DNA of 64,000 bases from Wuchereria bancrofti (taxonomy: Eukaryota > Nematoda > Chromadorea > Rhabditida > Onchocercidae): positions 11,626,426 to 11,690,425 of the forward strand of contig SSBO01000012.1 in the NCBI GenBank assembly GCA_005281725.1, written 5' to 3'. The stretch's first letter is position 1, and the number at the start of each line of letters is the position of its first letter. Of the stretch, positions 51,142 through 64,000 are shown one piece after another. The translations under genes were made by a program, and so were the position numbers. The notes under the pieces are model-generated. The model was not told the DNA's origin and made no database searches. It worked only from the letters and a program-made list of their open reading frames with translations.

Positions 51142-54100
51142 TCAACAAGCACCTGCTCCGACTGTCGGTAAAAGAACTATCTTCACACTACTTTTGCCAG
51201 CAATTAATGCCTGAACATATTCTAGATCTTCACCTTTAACCAGCTCGTCTTCCACATAGATAATCTCATCACCCACCGATAGTACTGGTGCCAATGAAGG
51301 CAATGATACTCGGGAGACGAAGATTCCTGAAAGAACTCGAGATTTGTGGACAGATATGAACTTTCAGTAACGAGTATTGGCTGTTCGGGTTTTTCTGGTT
51401 CTTTAAAGCTCTATTTATAGCCAGCTGTGAAATTTGTTTTTAAAATCAGGTCCAATCAACAAGTCAACAATCTCCTAGTATTTGACTAGAGGGTTTAACT
51501 AGAGGGATTATTGATTTGCCGCAGTGATTGGGACTCAATCAGATCAACCTTTGGAACTTTCGGGTTTTAGAAAATATTCCGCACTGAAGAAAAAACATAC
51601 CACGTTTTTGGTTAAATATTCCAGTAGCGATATAAAAACCGAATGGACCTGGCTGAAGCTTTTCAATTAGGACAATTCGCAAGCCTCTGTGATCGAGAGC
51701 AACTAGCTGGGCTCGAACAGTCGGTAAATGTGACCTGCAGGATAAAAGACATTGATGGTCTACATTTATTTTCGAGCAATATCGATTAGCACTTACCGTG
51801 ATATTCAAATTAGCTATCGGACTTACTACTTTCTTAAACTGAATGTTCTGGCACTTGCTAGCCAGAAGCACTTAGAGAGATTATTCACGTAGCAGTGTAA
51901 AGTAAAACTGAACAAAAAGATGAAAATACCGATGAAATAAAGGAACATAGCTATTCATATAACTGTTGGCCATTTTAGAATCAAATGCGCAATACGACCG
52001 ACCAACACTCTGTGAACGACCGCTAACTCTTCGTACCCTCCTGTAATGCTCAAGTTCACTTCACTTCATTCTCGAGAAATTTTCTGAGTTCATCTCCGAA
52101 ACATGCTCCAGCTCGGAAGGCCTAAGAATTCGTTGGATTCCTCCACCATCTTCGGGAACTCAGCTTTTATTTAGTTGAACTTCACTATTTTCCTGTTATA
52201 GAGGAGCGTTTTTAGCCTGGTCCAACCATGAAGACAGTGGAAGATTTGGTTTGTGCATGTGCCAATTTCTGTAAAATGTAAGAAGTGAAATGCAAACCTT
52301 TGTCTAGCAAAGACAGGCTGCTGCTGAGTAGCTCCATTATACGCAGTGCAATCGAGTGGTAAATCCGGAAGACGACGTCCGCTGCTCGTGCCATCCATAA
52401 CCGAATCGTGACCTCCTTCCATAACACTAAGATTATCAACGCTACGCATCAGGTAAGAATTATTAATGGTGGCTTCATCTTTTGGCTGCAATAAAAACAA
52501 CCTTATGTAACCAACTGTGTTTCAATCCAATTTTGGAATCAGAGTTGTCACCTGATATGGGTCTTACTAAGGAGAAGGATGTAATACGAAGGCAAGAAAA
52601 TGAATCTCTTAACTTTATTCTCTTCAACTATCAACCAATACTCATATCGCTCTCTATCCTTTCACTTACTCCGCTTGTGCTACCTGAGCTGCTCCTTTTG
52701 TTAGCAGTAGTTGGTAGTAGGTCAGCTCAATTAATTCAATTTCAATTGCATCATATATTAACTAATTAACTGTCTCGCCCAAACTTGAAATGGCCGAGAT
52801 AGATATTCAATAAAATCATTGAATTGTCCGAAAAGTCCTTGTACAATACGTATTTTCTTATGATACAATTGAACACTCTCGGTGTGCTAACAATGAGAAA
52901 TACTAATTTATTTATTTTATTATATCTTTTTCTAACGCTGCATTTCCTGATTTATTGCGTCAGGAAATAACAAAGTTTGTTCAGACCACTTGAAATTCCG
53001 AAATTATATCTTGCTATCATTGCTTTAGCAACTGTCGGACAGTGCCCAATTAGCAAAACAAGCTCACAGTATGTTGTCTGAGCTTTTAATGTGGGCCAAA
53101 TCAATTGACGAAATTGTTAAATAATCATTTTCAACTTGATGCAAAATAGTCTCGATGACTACTTTTGCCAATCATTATTTAACTCATCACCTTATACGAT
53201 GAGTAGCTCTGGAGTGGATAACACCAGTCAATGGATCCGCGGCGCATCTCTAGAGCCGACGATTGACGATGCATGCCGCGCGGTAATGATGCCGAACGAT
53301 TATGGAAACGTGGCATTACTCGATAAGATGGTTCCTGGAAGAAAGTTGAAGGAGTGGAAGAGATCCTAACACACTGTGCTATAATTTAAATTCTTTGCTT
53401 AAAAAGCTATTGCAGTGCAATGTTGTTTTTTGCTACTTGCCAGCAATTTCATTTGAAAAGTTATTCGGTGTCACTTACATTGGAGATATCAACTCAGTTA
53501 ATGCAAATGTTGCAAGAGAAGAACTCATGGCTATATGCGCATGAGAATAGACATATTTCCATATTTCCTATAACTTTGCGCAAAATGTCGCAGCTGATTG
53601 GTTTAACTATTCAGGGTTGACATGTCACATGTTTCCTTATTAAATTATCTGTTCACAACAAGCAACGATTTCAAAAGGAAATGTTGCTGTAAGAAGTAGT
53701 TTTAAAAAACTACTTTCATTAAGAAGTATTTTAGGACAAGATGATTCAAAACGATACGTTTGGATGAGTGATGCATTGGTCATCGTTACGTATAAGTCTT
53801 GTCATGGGCGCAGAATAGCCTGGCAAAGTTCGATCGTCCTCGTCATAACTCGACTGCGGGTGGCTACTATAACCTGCAACATATTGGATGGTACCGCACA
53901 CTAGTCATGTGACATTTTGCGTTGCTCAAGTACTGAAATTACTAAAATGAATCGAGTGCTGTCTCCTTTTAAAATCGTTTGAAACGCATAAGGGATCAAA
54001 ATTACTGTGTCACAGGAACAGATTGACATCAGAGGATTTCGTTCAAGTCAATTTAATTTTGATTTTGTCTAATTGGTAAATGAATAAATTAAATGGTTTA

Positions 54101-57100
54101 TATTATTAGTTCTTTCCACAATTTGCTATGTGTTGCACTATACATAATTAAAATAGGGATCGAATATCCAGACAATGTGGCACTTATGTTAGATATCAAC
54201 AATTATTTCCGGTAAATTTCTCCCAGTTCGAAAGTGACTGAATTCGGATTCTATTTGCGGATTTAGTTTAGTGCATTTATTTGTTTCTGTCCCTGACATA
54301 AAAAAACAAAGAGCTACTTAATTTGATAAAAGTGAGAAAGATTTGATTCGATTTCGGATCGAAAAATTTGAATCCAAGCATTCATATTATTTAACAAATT
54401 TTACTACTTCAAATGAATACCAAAGTTGAAGTGGTAGTCGATGGTATGGTGTTGGCCTGAAAGCTTATTGATGGTACCACTGTTGCTGCTTCTAACGACT
54501 GCCGGTAGTACCTGATCAGAATTATTCGCAGACACCAGTGATGTCAGTGTCGCTGTCCCCATGGTCGAATGATGAAGAAAGCAGCCAGAACAACTATCGC
54601 AACTATTAACAGCTACCAGGTCGGTATTATTGAAGCCGGATGAAGAGGACAAGGAACTACCATCCATTGATAACACCTTCCAGTAATAATTATAATGAAG
54701 AGAATTAGTAAACAAATCGCTTCAATTCCTGAGCATGAATTTGGATTAAGGACATGAAGGGACTGAAATCTCGAAACTTTGGTCCGGAACATAGTTACAT
54801 ACAGCATGGACAGTGCTAGTTATCTGTCTCTCTTCATCTTCAAGTTTTGTTCCTCATTCGCTCTTTAATCTTTGAAACAAATCCTTCCCCATTTCTATAC
54901 TTCTGAGTCATATCTCGGCTATATATATCTCGACCTAATGGCGCAACTTTGTTAGGAAGTCTTCTGTGAAATTTATTTTCTCTATATTTCGAGTTGAGAC
55001 AACCACTCCGCAATTTTTGTAATAGCTAAATTTGAATCGGAACAAAGAATAGTTGAAGCCTGCAGGTACCTGGTCTGCAAATCGAACTCGGTGCTGTTTT
55101 CCGTTCCTTGATGTTTGGCTATTATATCGGTTCGTTTGCAGTCTTTCCGGTAAACATTTTTGGTACGGGAGCTCAGATAAATTTGTGTGCACTCCCCTAA
55201 AAACAATTAGACTTAATTAATTTTTTCTTTCATTCCGATATATGCCAAAACACATGTTCCTTTCTCCTACAAATACTGCTTGCACAAATCTACGAGAGTG
55301 AGAGTTGAAACTACCTGAATTTGTTATGAGAAATGTAAGTAGTAGTGATAGTATCAATGACACTATCATATGTCCTTGTCCAGCTACAAACAAAATTGTC
55401 CAACTAGTAGTAGCATTGATGACAAGGAGGAATGAGAAATAATGATTTCCTCATCTGTCAACGCAATACCAACAGGGCAACAAAATTAACCGATCGCCCG
55501 GTATTCTTTCAGAAGCCATTTTAATAGCAACTTTTTTCGAGAGTAGCAAAGAGAATGCACAGTGTTCTTTTGAAATAAACAAGAAAGGATATTGTAATGA
55601 TGGAATTTGTTAGAATCGGCAAAAAGATGAAAGGAAGAAAGCACGCAGCAACTAGTAATGGTGACCGGAAGTAGCAGTCTCACTGAGAAATTACTTTGGT
55701 AAAGGGATATTTCTCCCGACCACTTCTTTAGTCTATTAAGCTTTATTATTTGATTTAATTCTAACAATAATTCCTTCCTTTCATCTCCAATATCTTTGTT
55801 TTCATTACATTATTCATTTGTTGCTTTTCCTTCCAATACTTTAAAACCTTCCACACGTCAAACAATGAAAGTTTTCTCATTCGGAAGTTTATAAAAATTA
55901 GTCATAAGCGGTTATTTCCCTGTAAAATAATGACTTCTCGAGAGTCTAATGGAGTAATAAATTTCATGAGCCAAATGATTTAGCAAGTAGATACAGTCAC
56001 AACTTCACACATTTGCGCACAAGTAGATCATACCATGCAGTTTTTGGTGTTAAATGCTCGCGGTACACAGGCATATCAAATTTACGTTGTAGCTTTTTCG
56101 ATTTATTATCAAAAAACCCTGAATTGATATGCCGTGGTGATAATTGATTGTCCGAGTCAGCGCATATGCCTGAATCCGTGTCACTATCTCCTGGCTGCGG
56201 AGGTAATTGGCCACCACCTATAAATCATTTTGCCAAAAGTAATTTATGTTTATTTACGGTGATGTTAATTTGTATTGCAGTTTTACTACATTAATGACTG
56301 TGAATCAGTATCCCATCGCAAGATGCAAACAGTTTTTCTGCTTTTTGTTACAGCTGAACTTTTCCTGAGTGAACCGAATGCAAGTCTAGGCCATCTTAAT
56401 TAACTATTCATCTAATTTACGTTTCAGTAACCGCAATGCCATCTCTTTTCTATTCAGGAAATCAATGCGGTAAAGATTCAATGATCATAGATGATTCATT
56501 CAATCAAGAAATTGTCGCACATTTTAAATGCATTTAACCGTTCAAAATGACACTGAATTTGAATTGCTTTCGGAAATAAACATTTTAACAAATTCATTCT
56601 TAAATTTGTTGCAATTAATTACTCGACAAGTATTTCTCAACTATGGAAAGACGAAGCAGAATGTAGTGGGAAGGAAAGTAGGATAGAGGGAAAAGAAGAG
56701 GAAGAGAGAGACAGAATGATGGAATTGAAGGAACGGAACGGATACGACTGGAAAAGGAGACTGAATGAAAAGAAGCCTAAGAGATGAAACATCCCTCACA
56801 CCGTTCCGTTTCTACTGTTCATATCCTAATTCCTGATACCATTTCCTGATGCTGCATGTCATTCTTTGTCTTACTCTTTTGTCTTTTAGAAGTGTCATTT
56901 CTATTAATCCATAGCAGGCTAAATTGAAGCCGTAGCAAATGGAGCAATCTTGTTTTCCGGGTCAGCACTATCAGCTTCATTTTGTTATGATATTTAACTA
57001 ACTAAAAGCATTTTCATAGCTATCAAATTGAGTGCCATCTTTTCTTCCAGTTCATATTTCTACACTATTTCTCAGTCTAAAATGGATCTCCTACGACTTC

Positions 57101-60100
57101 CAGGTGATCATTAGCTGACACAGGAGGAATGTTTGTTAGCAATAGCAATAAATAAATAAGTGACAATTTAGGGTAAGTTCTGAAGTTCAACATTACCAAC
57201 AATGCTTCTTGAAAGCTGACCGTGTCGATATTGCAACTGATTCATCCTTGGTTTTGATAATGGAATTGGCGGTACTTTCATCATTATTGCTGTGGGATTT
57301 TGCATACTGTCTAAAATATTGTTTAAATCTGTGTGAATAAGTATATTTATATTTTATGGGTTTTTAAAACGATTGAAATGGTATGCATCATTTCTAGACA
57401 AATAAGAATTAATTAACTAATTAATATTCTCTGCAGTCATCAAAAGAGTGCCTTAGCAATTAAAAATTTTATCACAACTTGAAACCTTACAAAACTTATA
57501 ATAAATATGGGGAAAGGATATAGGAAGTAGAAAGTTAGTATAAGTAAAGGACATATTAAATTTGCTCCCAACAATAGCTATAATATGTCCTTTTGCTTAT
57601 GCTAAATTCTACTAGTCCGGTTAATACTACCAAATCCAGTCAAGACCAGTCTCTCAGGAAAAATATTCACACATAAACAAGCGTTACACATACACATAAC
57701 TTCACTACATATATCTGCTTTTGTTAGAGGAACGGAATTTAAAAATGAAGATATTTTACGATTTCAGAGGCAAATCGCTTTTATTGTGATCGTGACGTAC
57801 GTTCCGTCAGGACGACAAATGATTACATTAATGTTAAAAGTTTCTGCATCTGTTGGTTTGGATTTCCAGAATTGGATTCTAAGATAAGAATCCTATGCCT
57901 TTGTTAGTAACATGAGCTAGAAGAAGCAAACAGAATCAACAGACATATCAAAAGTTTGTGAAAATATTTCCCATACTATCCTGATATAAGGGGTCAGAGG
58001 AGTGGAAATGAACTTTGGTGGAATCATCATTTAGTTTGGCCATTACTGATACAGTTGAGTAATTTATTAATGACACAATTAAATGAAAACTTTAATGGAA
58101 ATGGAAATGAGGAAGAAGTATAGAGCGAAGGAACATTAGAAGTGGTACAACTGCCTGTTTACAATGCTTGAGGTTCATTACTTGAATATCAATCTTTGCT
58201 AACACTTTTCTATCATCCTTTCGAAACTATTTCAAAGACGAATCATTTTAATTCACTAACCGCCGTTCACAAATATAAGCCATGTTACCAAATAAAGTTC
58301 TGAAATTTATGTATTTTAAAATTCTGTCCGCTTTTCTTTTTTGTATGCTTGTTTAAGGAGTAAATATTCGAGAATTAATAGTATCGGAACGGATTTTTTC
58401 AAGAATATTGTGACAAGGTGCAGGAATTATACAGATGATAAGGTGCAGGAATTATGCAGAGAGATTGCATAGATTTCATATCATAGAATCTCGGAAACAG
58501 CAGAAGAATTCTGATTTGGAAATCATTTTTGAATTCTTTTAGCAACCTTTTCTCGATTTTTTTGTTTGTCTAATACATTTAATGACAGCATATTCTGAAC
58601 TTTCATTAGTTAACCCAATCTGAAAAGAATGCAAATGATCCAAATTCAAGCACATATACAAACTAATTCACCTTTCATGACAATGACTAATTAATTTAAG
58701 CGCTGATCTGATTTAATCGAGATAAATGAGATTCACTCAGTGCAGATTATAAAGTATGTCTTATAGAAGCCAAAGTATCAGTTGGCAGAAAGGACGAAAA
58801 GCCTTTATGTTTGTAAAAGTATTTAAATTATATACGAGAACAAAGTTATCGATTCGAGCTTTGATTTTACAAAAAGTGCCCACAAATCTGATTGCTTCCA
58901 TTTTCTAATTATTAGTTTTAAGAAGAAACTTCAAGCATTGTTGTCAAATCACTTGTTAGATGAAATAAACCAAATGAGTTGGCATTGTGGACGAATAAAC
59001 ATAACAGAATGATCATGTGAAATTACTTCCGGAAACACATTTCCGGTTGCATTTCTGACATGAAACCACTTTGCTTGAATGGCATCAAACTTCCAATAAA
59101 GGAACAACTGTAGAACCAATAACTGAAGACAAAAGACATTAGAGAAGCAAATCTTAGATTTTCTGTCACCAATGAATAAATGTTCAATTGCAATGTGAGA
59201 TGTACAATTGCGATAATAAAACGAAGAAGTGATCGGAAGCCGACACTTATCCAATCAATTCACAATTTCAACACATCTGGATTAATTATTGCTATTTCTT
59301 TGTTGTCATTACTCGGAGCACTGAAAGAAAGAACTTTGACAGCCTTACCCTGTGCCAACAATTTATCGAAGAGAAATAGAATCAAACATATTGGCTGCGC
59401 TCTTTCAAACTAGCTATTATTGGTTGAATCGCCGTCCTAAGTCATTTCAATTGGTCATTCCGATTTTGATTATTTTCATGGCTACAAGATAATACTACAA
59501 TTTCACGATCTGAACTCCTTTATCATCCTTATTTATTATTTAAAAAACTCCTTACTATTTAACTCCATTAACTCATAGCATCAGAATTTATGGAAAGTAA
59601 TAACAATAATTAATAATAATTAACAACAATAATAATAATAATAAAAAAACATTCTAGATAAAGATAAGCTTGAAACGAGGATAGTGCTACAAGGGGTATG
59701 CATCTTTGAAGATATGCTATGCTACTCCAATCCAAACCTGAAGTTTCCATTAGACAAGTATGCAGTGACCGAAGAAACCGGAAGGAGCGGAAAAAACATG
59801 TATGGGACATGTCACCTTCTGCACCACGATATAATACCAGCCATCAATACCACCAGAACACATTGTGAATAAAATAGAAAGATACTGCTGTCTTGAAATA
59901 GAAAATTGAGTGCCCACTCCTTCCACATTCTTATTTTGAACATTTAGGCGCAAACTTCCGCAAGTTGCTTTGTTGACACTTTTGCAACTTTACTTTTCCG
60001 TTGAAGCATTAAACATTAATGAGAGTCAATTTGCGAAATGGTCGACAATCTCATTGGCAGTGACTATGAGGTAGTGATAAGGAATGCACAGAGAGATAAG

Positions 60101-61268
60101 GCTAAATGATGAAAGAACTCTCGGCCGTAAGTGTTGCACAGAAATTCTTGTGCCATCCGTGATTGCTTCTAGGATTCTGGTAGTGAATTATCATTTTCTT
60201 TTCAGGTTCTTCCTATGACGTCTCCTGTCTTCCCTCAATTCCGGATGATTAGTATTTGAGACTAAAAGTACATGGTACAACTTTATGATTCTCAAAAACT
60301 AAAAATATGAACAGAAATCAGGATTGAACATAATATGAACAACATAATTTGGTGGAAGCAAACAAAGGGAAGAAAAGTAATCTCTGAAAATCGGACTGAT
60401 AGGAGAGAGGAGATCAATTCTCTTAAAGTAATTCGTCTGCCAAGATAAATCGTTTCCCGAAATCTTAATCGGTATTCACTTGTTCAGTAAATACCTGTTT
60501 GGATTTGAAGTGCATATAATTCTCAAATTTTAACTGAGTTCTCGAATTGTTTATTTATTTAGGAGGTGATCATCAGCAAATAATTTGTTTGTATGAGGAA
60601 AAAGCAAGAAAGATGACTGTTAAAGATAGAAGCAAAACAGAAAACTGATAGCCAATCAATTTGGAGCTTTTCATATGCTATAAATTTTGAATGAATTGCG
60701 GGAAAAGTAAAATAAGAGTAGAACGAAATGAAAGTGAAAGCAAAGAAAAGCTTAGTTGCAAGACCGATGGATTTAAGGGAGTAATAAAAATGAACAAAAA
60801 ATGAGTAACGGCGGCGTGAAAGCTGAATTGAAAGACATTCTTCAAAATTCAAATCCATTACAAATTGATGGAAGGAAGAGGAATTGATTTGGACTGAACT
60901 GGACTTGCTTGAATTGAATTAATTGAAAAAGATAAAATGCAAACTTGAATCAGACCGAAAAGAAGTTCAATTGATTTGATAAGAATAAATTAAATTGAAA
61001 TAAGCCGTTACATGCAATTATTTATAAACAAATAATATACTCCTCTCAACACCATTTAAGAATATCTAACGCAGTTTTATTAATGCTACACAGTTACTAT
61101 TATTGTATCAATTTCAGGATTAACTTCAAGAAGATACGTTAAAATTCTTCTTTGTAAGATGTCCAATGCATTGAATACTGGATTAAATGATTCCGCCAAT
61201 TCCGTTCCTCGAATTGTTCCTTTTATAGTAAATTTTGCTACCCTAATTGTTTCCACGATGAAAGCCAT
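51142..61268 (-). CDS. PDZ-domain protein with unrecognised N-terminal region, 11 exons, about 513 aa
   Basis: Exons in reading order: 61268-61090, 57878-57797, 57652-57631 (22-nt microexon, tentative), 57328-57197 (acceptor could instead be at 57310), 56217-56034, 55196-55070, 54676-54512, 53334-53191, 52485-52298, 51734-51601, 51326-51142. All phases join and the sum is divisible by three. The last two exons encode one PDZ domain. It opens with LRIVLIEKLQPGPFGFYIA (GFYI as carboxylate-binding loop), continues GIFVSRV, then SVGDEIIYVEDELVKGEDL, and ends near KSSVKIVLL. The stop follows within ten residues, so the PDZ is C-terminal. The loop resembles the PLGFYI of Par-6 PDZ, but there is no CRIB. 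The middle is Ser/Gln-rich and probably disordered, with DSDTDSGIC, HRVRFADQ and SLPRGMHRQ. Residues 1-90 (VAKFTIKGTIRG, FNPVFNALDILQRRI) look folded, but I do not recognise the domain. Scaffold or polarity roles are speculation. Confidence 0.74.
57541..57598. repeat. Short inverted repeat (hairpin) in a PDZ-gene intron
   Basis: AAAGGACATATTA (57546-57558) and TAATATGTCCTTT (57581-57593) are perfect reverse complements. Pairing continues imperfectly for about six more bases outward, with a loop of 22 bases. Size is near the lower limit for a small-RNA precursor or a tiny inverted-repeat element. Confidence 0.5.
58415..58464. repeat. 25-bp tandem duplication in PDZ-gene intron 1
   Basis: A unit starting AAGGTGCAGGAATTAT is present at 58415-58439 and repeats immediately at 58440-58464 with about three differences. 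No function is apparent. Confidence 0.65.
59596..59642. repeat. AAT-type microsatellite in PDZ-gene intron 1
   Basis: Imperfect AAT/AAC repeats run through about 59596-59642, ending in ATAATAATAATAATAA. A simple low-complexity repeat. Confidence 0.7.
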
Positions 61269-64000
61269 AATCTCAAATGATTAAAGATGAGGTGACTGAT
61301 ATTTTGATTTGAATTTCTAGAACAATTACTTTAAAAAATCTTCATTCCACATATCTCCAGTTCTAGATATTAGTTGAATGTAGGAACTTCTGCATTCTTG
61401 ACCCTTTTTAATTTGATCCACTGTACCAGCCAGCTAGATGACTATTTCTTTCTCTACTTTCCAATCCTTAATTTTATTGCAAAGTCCCTTCAAGCTATGA
61501 CAACAGATAAATTAAAGCTTTAGTCTGAAAAATTCTTTTCCAAAATTACTACCAGCTGCAACTAGGCCGACAATTGGTCTATTAGCGCAGGTCATGGACC
61601 GCACTCCATCTTCTTCCGTCCGGAGAAGTTCATGTGTGAAGCATGAACAATGAGATCAAATGTAGTGTCACAACGCGCCACAAATGAAGGGAAATTGTTC
61701 TCTTGAGGCTTGGTCGCCAGCTATCGAAATGAGGATTCATTTGAGGAGTGAGTCATTTCTGCTAATATCATCTCATTTGACACTTAATTTTTATGCTAAA
61801 ATATCTGTGAACACTGTCATTCTCTTGTTGAAGATAAGGTATAAAAACGATTTGATTTTAAATCAATTTTAATTTTGGTGATAATGGCAGATTAAGTTCC
61901 GTGTGGTGACCTTTTCATTAATTCGATATGATTTGATCCTCCAAATAATTCCATCGGAAGTAGATAAAAAAATACACGAAGGATGAAGGAATGTAAATGG
62001 ATCAGCAGAACTGATTTCCCCAAAAGTTAATTTTTCAAAAGGATGGCAATTAAAAGAAGGCTCTGATGCTATTTTTGCCGTAACCAGCCAATCTACCCAT
62101 ATTTCATTTACCAGTCAAAATGTTCGCATATTATAGTAATTCAGTTCAAAATTTAAATAAATTATTGAAATGCAGTAATAATGGATGGTGACCCGATGAG
62201 AAAGAAGTGGTAAAAAGAAATGGAGGTCGGTCGCAGTACAATCAAAGAAAAAGGTCGTTATAGAAGGATAAATGGATGGAATATTTTAATCTCTAATTGT
62301 AAATCATTCGTTCATTCCAAATGTAAATAATATGTCATCAATTTTATCGAAATAGAAAAGGTAGCAAATGAGTAATTCTCTTTTTCCAAATTTCTAATTC
62401 TTCAAGGTAAACACTTAATAGGGAAGATGTAGATGATGCACGTCACTTCACACTGCTAATGTGGACATTTAAGCAAGCAGGAAAGGTAGACAGAGAGGCT
62501 GGCCAGGACGAAACGAAAGCGACAAGAGATCATTAGAGTTGAACTTTTCCATAATCTTTCTTAATAGTTGGCTAATAGTTCAACTGTGGAATGACAATGG
62601 GATGCTCCCAATTCTAATTTGAAAAAAGGTGAAAGGAAGCAGAAACACTGACGGAGAGTCAAGCACAACTAATTCGCAAGAAAAAGCTTTGAAATGCCTT
62701 TATCACACTGATGCAATGAAATGTAAAACAAGTCGTAATGTCGCCAACTAGGCCATTATTCGGTGGTACCACCGATGAACAATTATTTCCCACTGGAAAA
62801 CCGGAAAAATAGTACCACCAAAGCTTGGCTTTGTCTTCTTATTTATAATTACTTCTTCTTATACTTATTTTACCGTTCCAGTAAATTGGTGAAGCAAAAA
62901 CCGAACAAATAAGGATCGTCACAATATGACTATTGCAAATTGGTGAAATGCCTACAACGAGAAAGTGTATGGTTGACAGATCATTGGAAGCGGTATTGTT
63001 TCAGCTGTCAATGGTCGAAATCGTTTGAATAGGCTCAATAGGGAGCCAAATAAGCAATTCATTATTTCGAAACTTTTTGACAAGGGCACAATTAGCATAA
63101 ATGACTTATAGTGAAAGAGAAAGGAAGGAAGAAATGATGGAAAGAGGGAGAGAATGAAGGATCGGTGAAGAGACGACAAAAGAATGTATGAAGTGACACG
63201 ATATCTTAACTAAACTTTTTCAATCCAATTAATCCGTTTGTGCAATTTACAAATGAAAATGTGTACGAACTACATATGTTCACATATGCAAGCTCGTAGT
63301 GTTTGATTAGCGGGCGGTATTTGCATAGGAGAGCGAGAGTGAGAGAAGAAATGAAAGGAGATGACAGCGGCAAATCATTTGTGACACAAAGTGATAAAAC
63401 TCAACTGGCGTAAATGGAACTAACTGAGGGATTGATACTTGCAAAACTCACACCTATAACATACATATTCAACAATGTAATTTAGCAACGGAACTGAAAA
63501 TGAATCAAATTTTCGACAAATTGAAAATTTTGATATCAACTTTTCATTCCAAATATATCGAAATCTGCATTGTCAATACTTCTTCACAACCTCCTTAATA
63601 TATATATTTGCACATGGTTATTTGCCTTCCGGTAGGACTTCATCAGTCAAGCAGTCATTCATCGTTGATGAGGGGAAGCCTTTCACAGGTGAAGATGAAT
63701 TTTTCCAAAGGTGAAATTCCTAGTGAGTGTCATTTTTAGAAGCGATAAACAAACATGGATGTCAGGAACGTTGAAATATGTCTCAAATGATTATTTCGGA
63801 TATATTTTTGATGTTAATTGAAATATAAAGTAAATAATAATTGAGGATTTTAAAACGCGAACACTTCTTTATGCGTGAAAAGTAATGATGAGTTACGTGG
63901 AAAGACTAAAACAGAGATAAATTCACTTTAGTTAACGTACTTCCTGATTGGAACAAAATGTGTGAACTATTTGTCATATCAGTTGCTAATACTTGTTCCG
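61269..64000. other. AT-rich, purine-rich (+ strand) region upstream of the PDZ gene
   Basis: I found no supported exon from 61269 to the window end. The + strand is rich in A and G, with GA-rich runs near 63110-63170. It probably holds the promoter, and possibly 5' untranslated exons, of the PDZ gene. Confidence 0.5.

Noticed and set aside
53136..53369. Plus-strand open frame of 77 codons with higher G+C
   Set aside because: The composition is explained by a minus-strand exon of the PDZ gene (53334-53191), which has a TTCTTCCAG acceptor, a GTGATG donor and matching phases.
59027..59122. Exon-like 96-base block on the minus strand with very good splice sites
   Set aside because: It is phase 0 at both ends but lies between phase-2 exons of the PDZ gene. 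Including it leads to an early stop and it matches no family, so it was not used.
62952..63179. 75-codon minus-strand open frame rich in Ser, Phe and Leu
   Set aside because: It arises from a GA-rich low-complexity tract on the + strand and has no sign of coding selection.

Overview
This is an AT-rich eukaryotic window, about one third G+C by eye. Genes are split into many short exons by introns with nematode-type borders: TTTTCAG or TTTCAG acceptors with almost no separate branch/polypyrimidine region, and GTAAGT-like donors. Strong acceptor sites sit just upstream of several start codons, as expected for spliced-leader trans-splicing. Protein content and codon choice suggest a parasitic clade III (filarial-like) nematode. 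That placement is an inference; the sequence does not name the species. I saw no bacterial operon, rRNA, tRNA or CRISPR.

I resolved ten protein-coding genes exon by exon. For each spliced model I checked that every codon phase joins and that the total length is a multiple of three. From left to right: an intronless ELO-type fatty-acid elongase (2870-3637, +); a 22-exon hnRNP U-like SAP/SPRY/P-loop protein of about 1,388 aa (5554-14717, -); the 26S proteasome base subunit Rpn1/PSMD2, 938 aa (16144-23311, +); snapin, 125 aa (23922-24523, +); a FAM8A1-like RDD membrane protein, 281 aa (25085-26674, -); the H/ACA snoRNP assembly factor NAF1, 375 aa (27720-30845, +); the AP-3 mu subunit, 415 aa (31685-36677, +); an SLC17-like MFS anion transporter, 479 aa (38643-43412, +); cytosolic aspartate aminotransferase, 404 aa (46264-49766, +); and a PDZ protein with an unrecognised N-terminal part, about 513 aa (51142-61268, -).

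The genes are functionally unrelated: protein degradation, lysosome-related trafficking (snapin and AP-3 mu), RNP assembly, lipid and amino-acid metabolism, transport and polarity/scaffolding. Two pairs are divergent and share 1.0-1.4 kb upstream regions (hnRNP U-like/rpn-1 and FAM8A1/NAF1). The aminotransferase and PDZ genes converge.

Non-genic items of interest are a MITE-like inverted repeat inside an hnRNP U intron, two compositionally foreign GC-rich islands, duplicated blocks in and beside the SLC17 gene, a G-rich tract in the AP-3 mu intron, and two introns that appear to use GC donors. I did not find a clearly new biological system. The best candidates for new biology are the orphan PDZ protein, the greatly enlarged hnRNP U-like protein and the GC islands.
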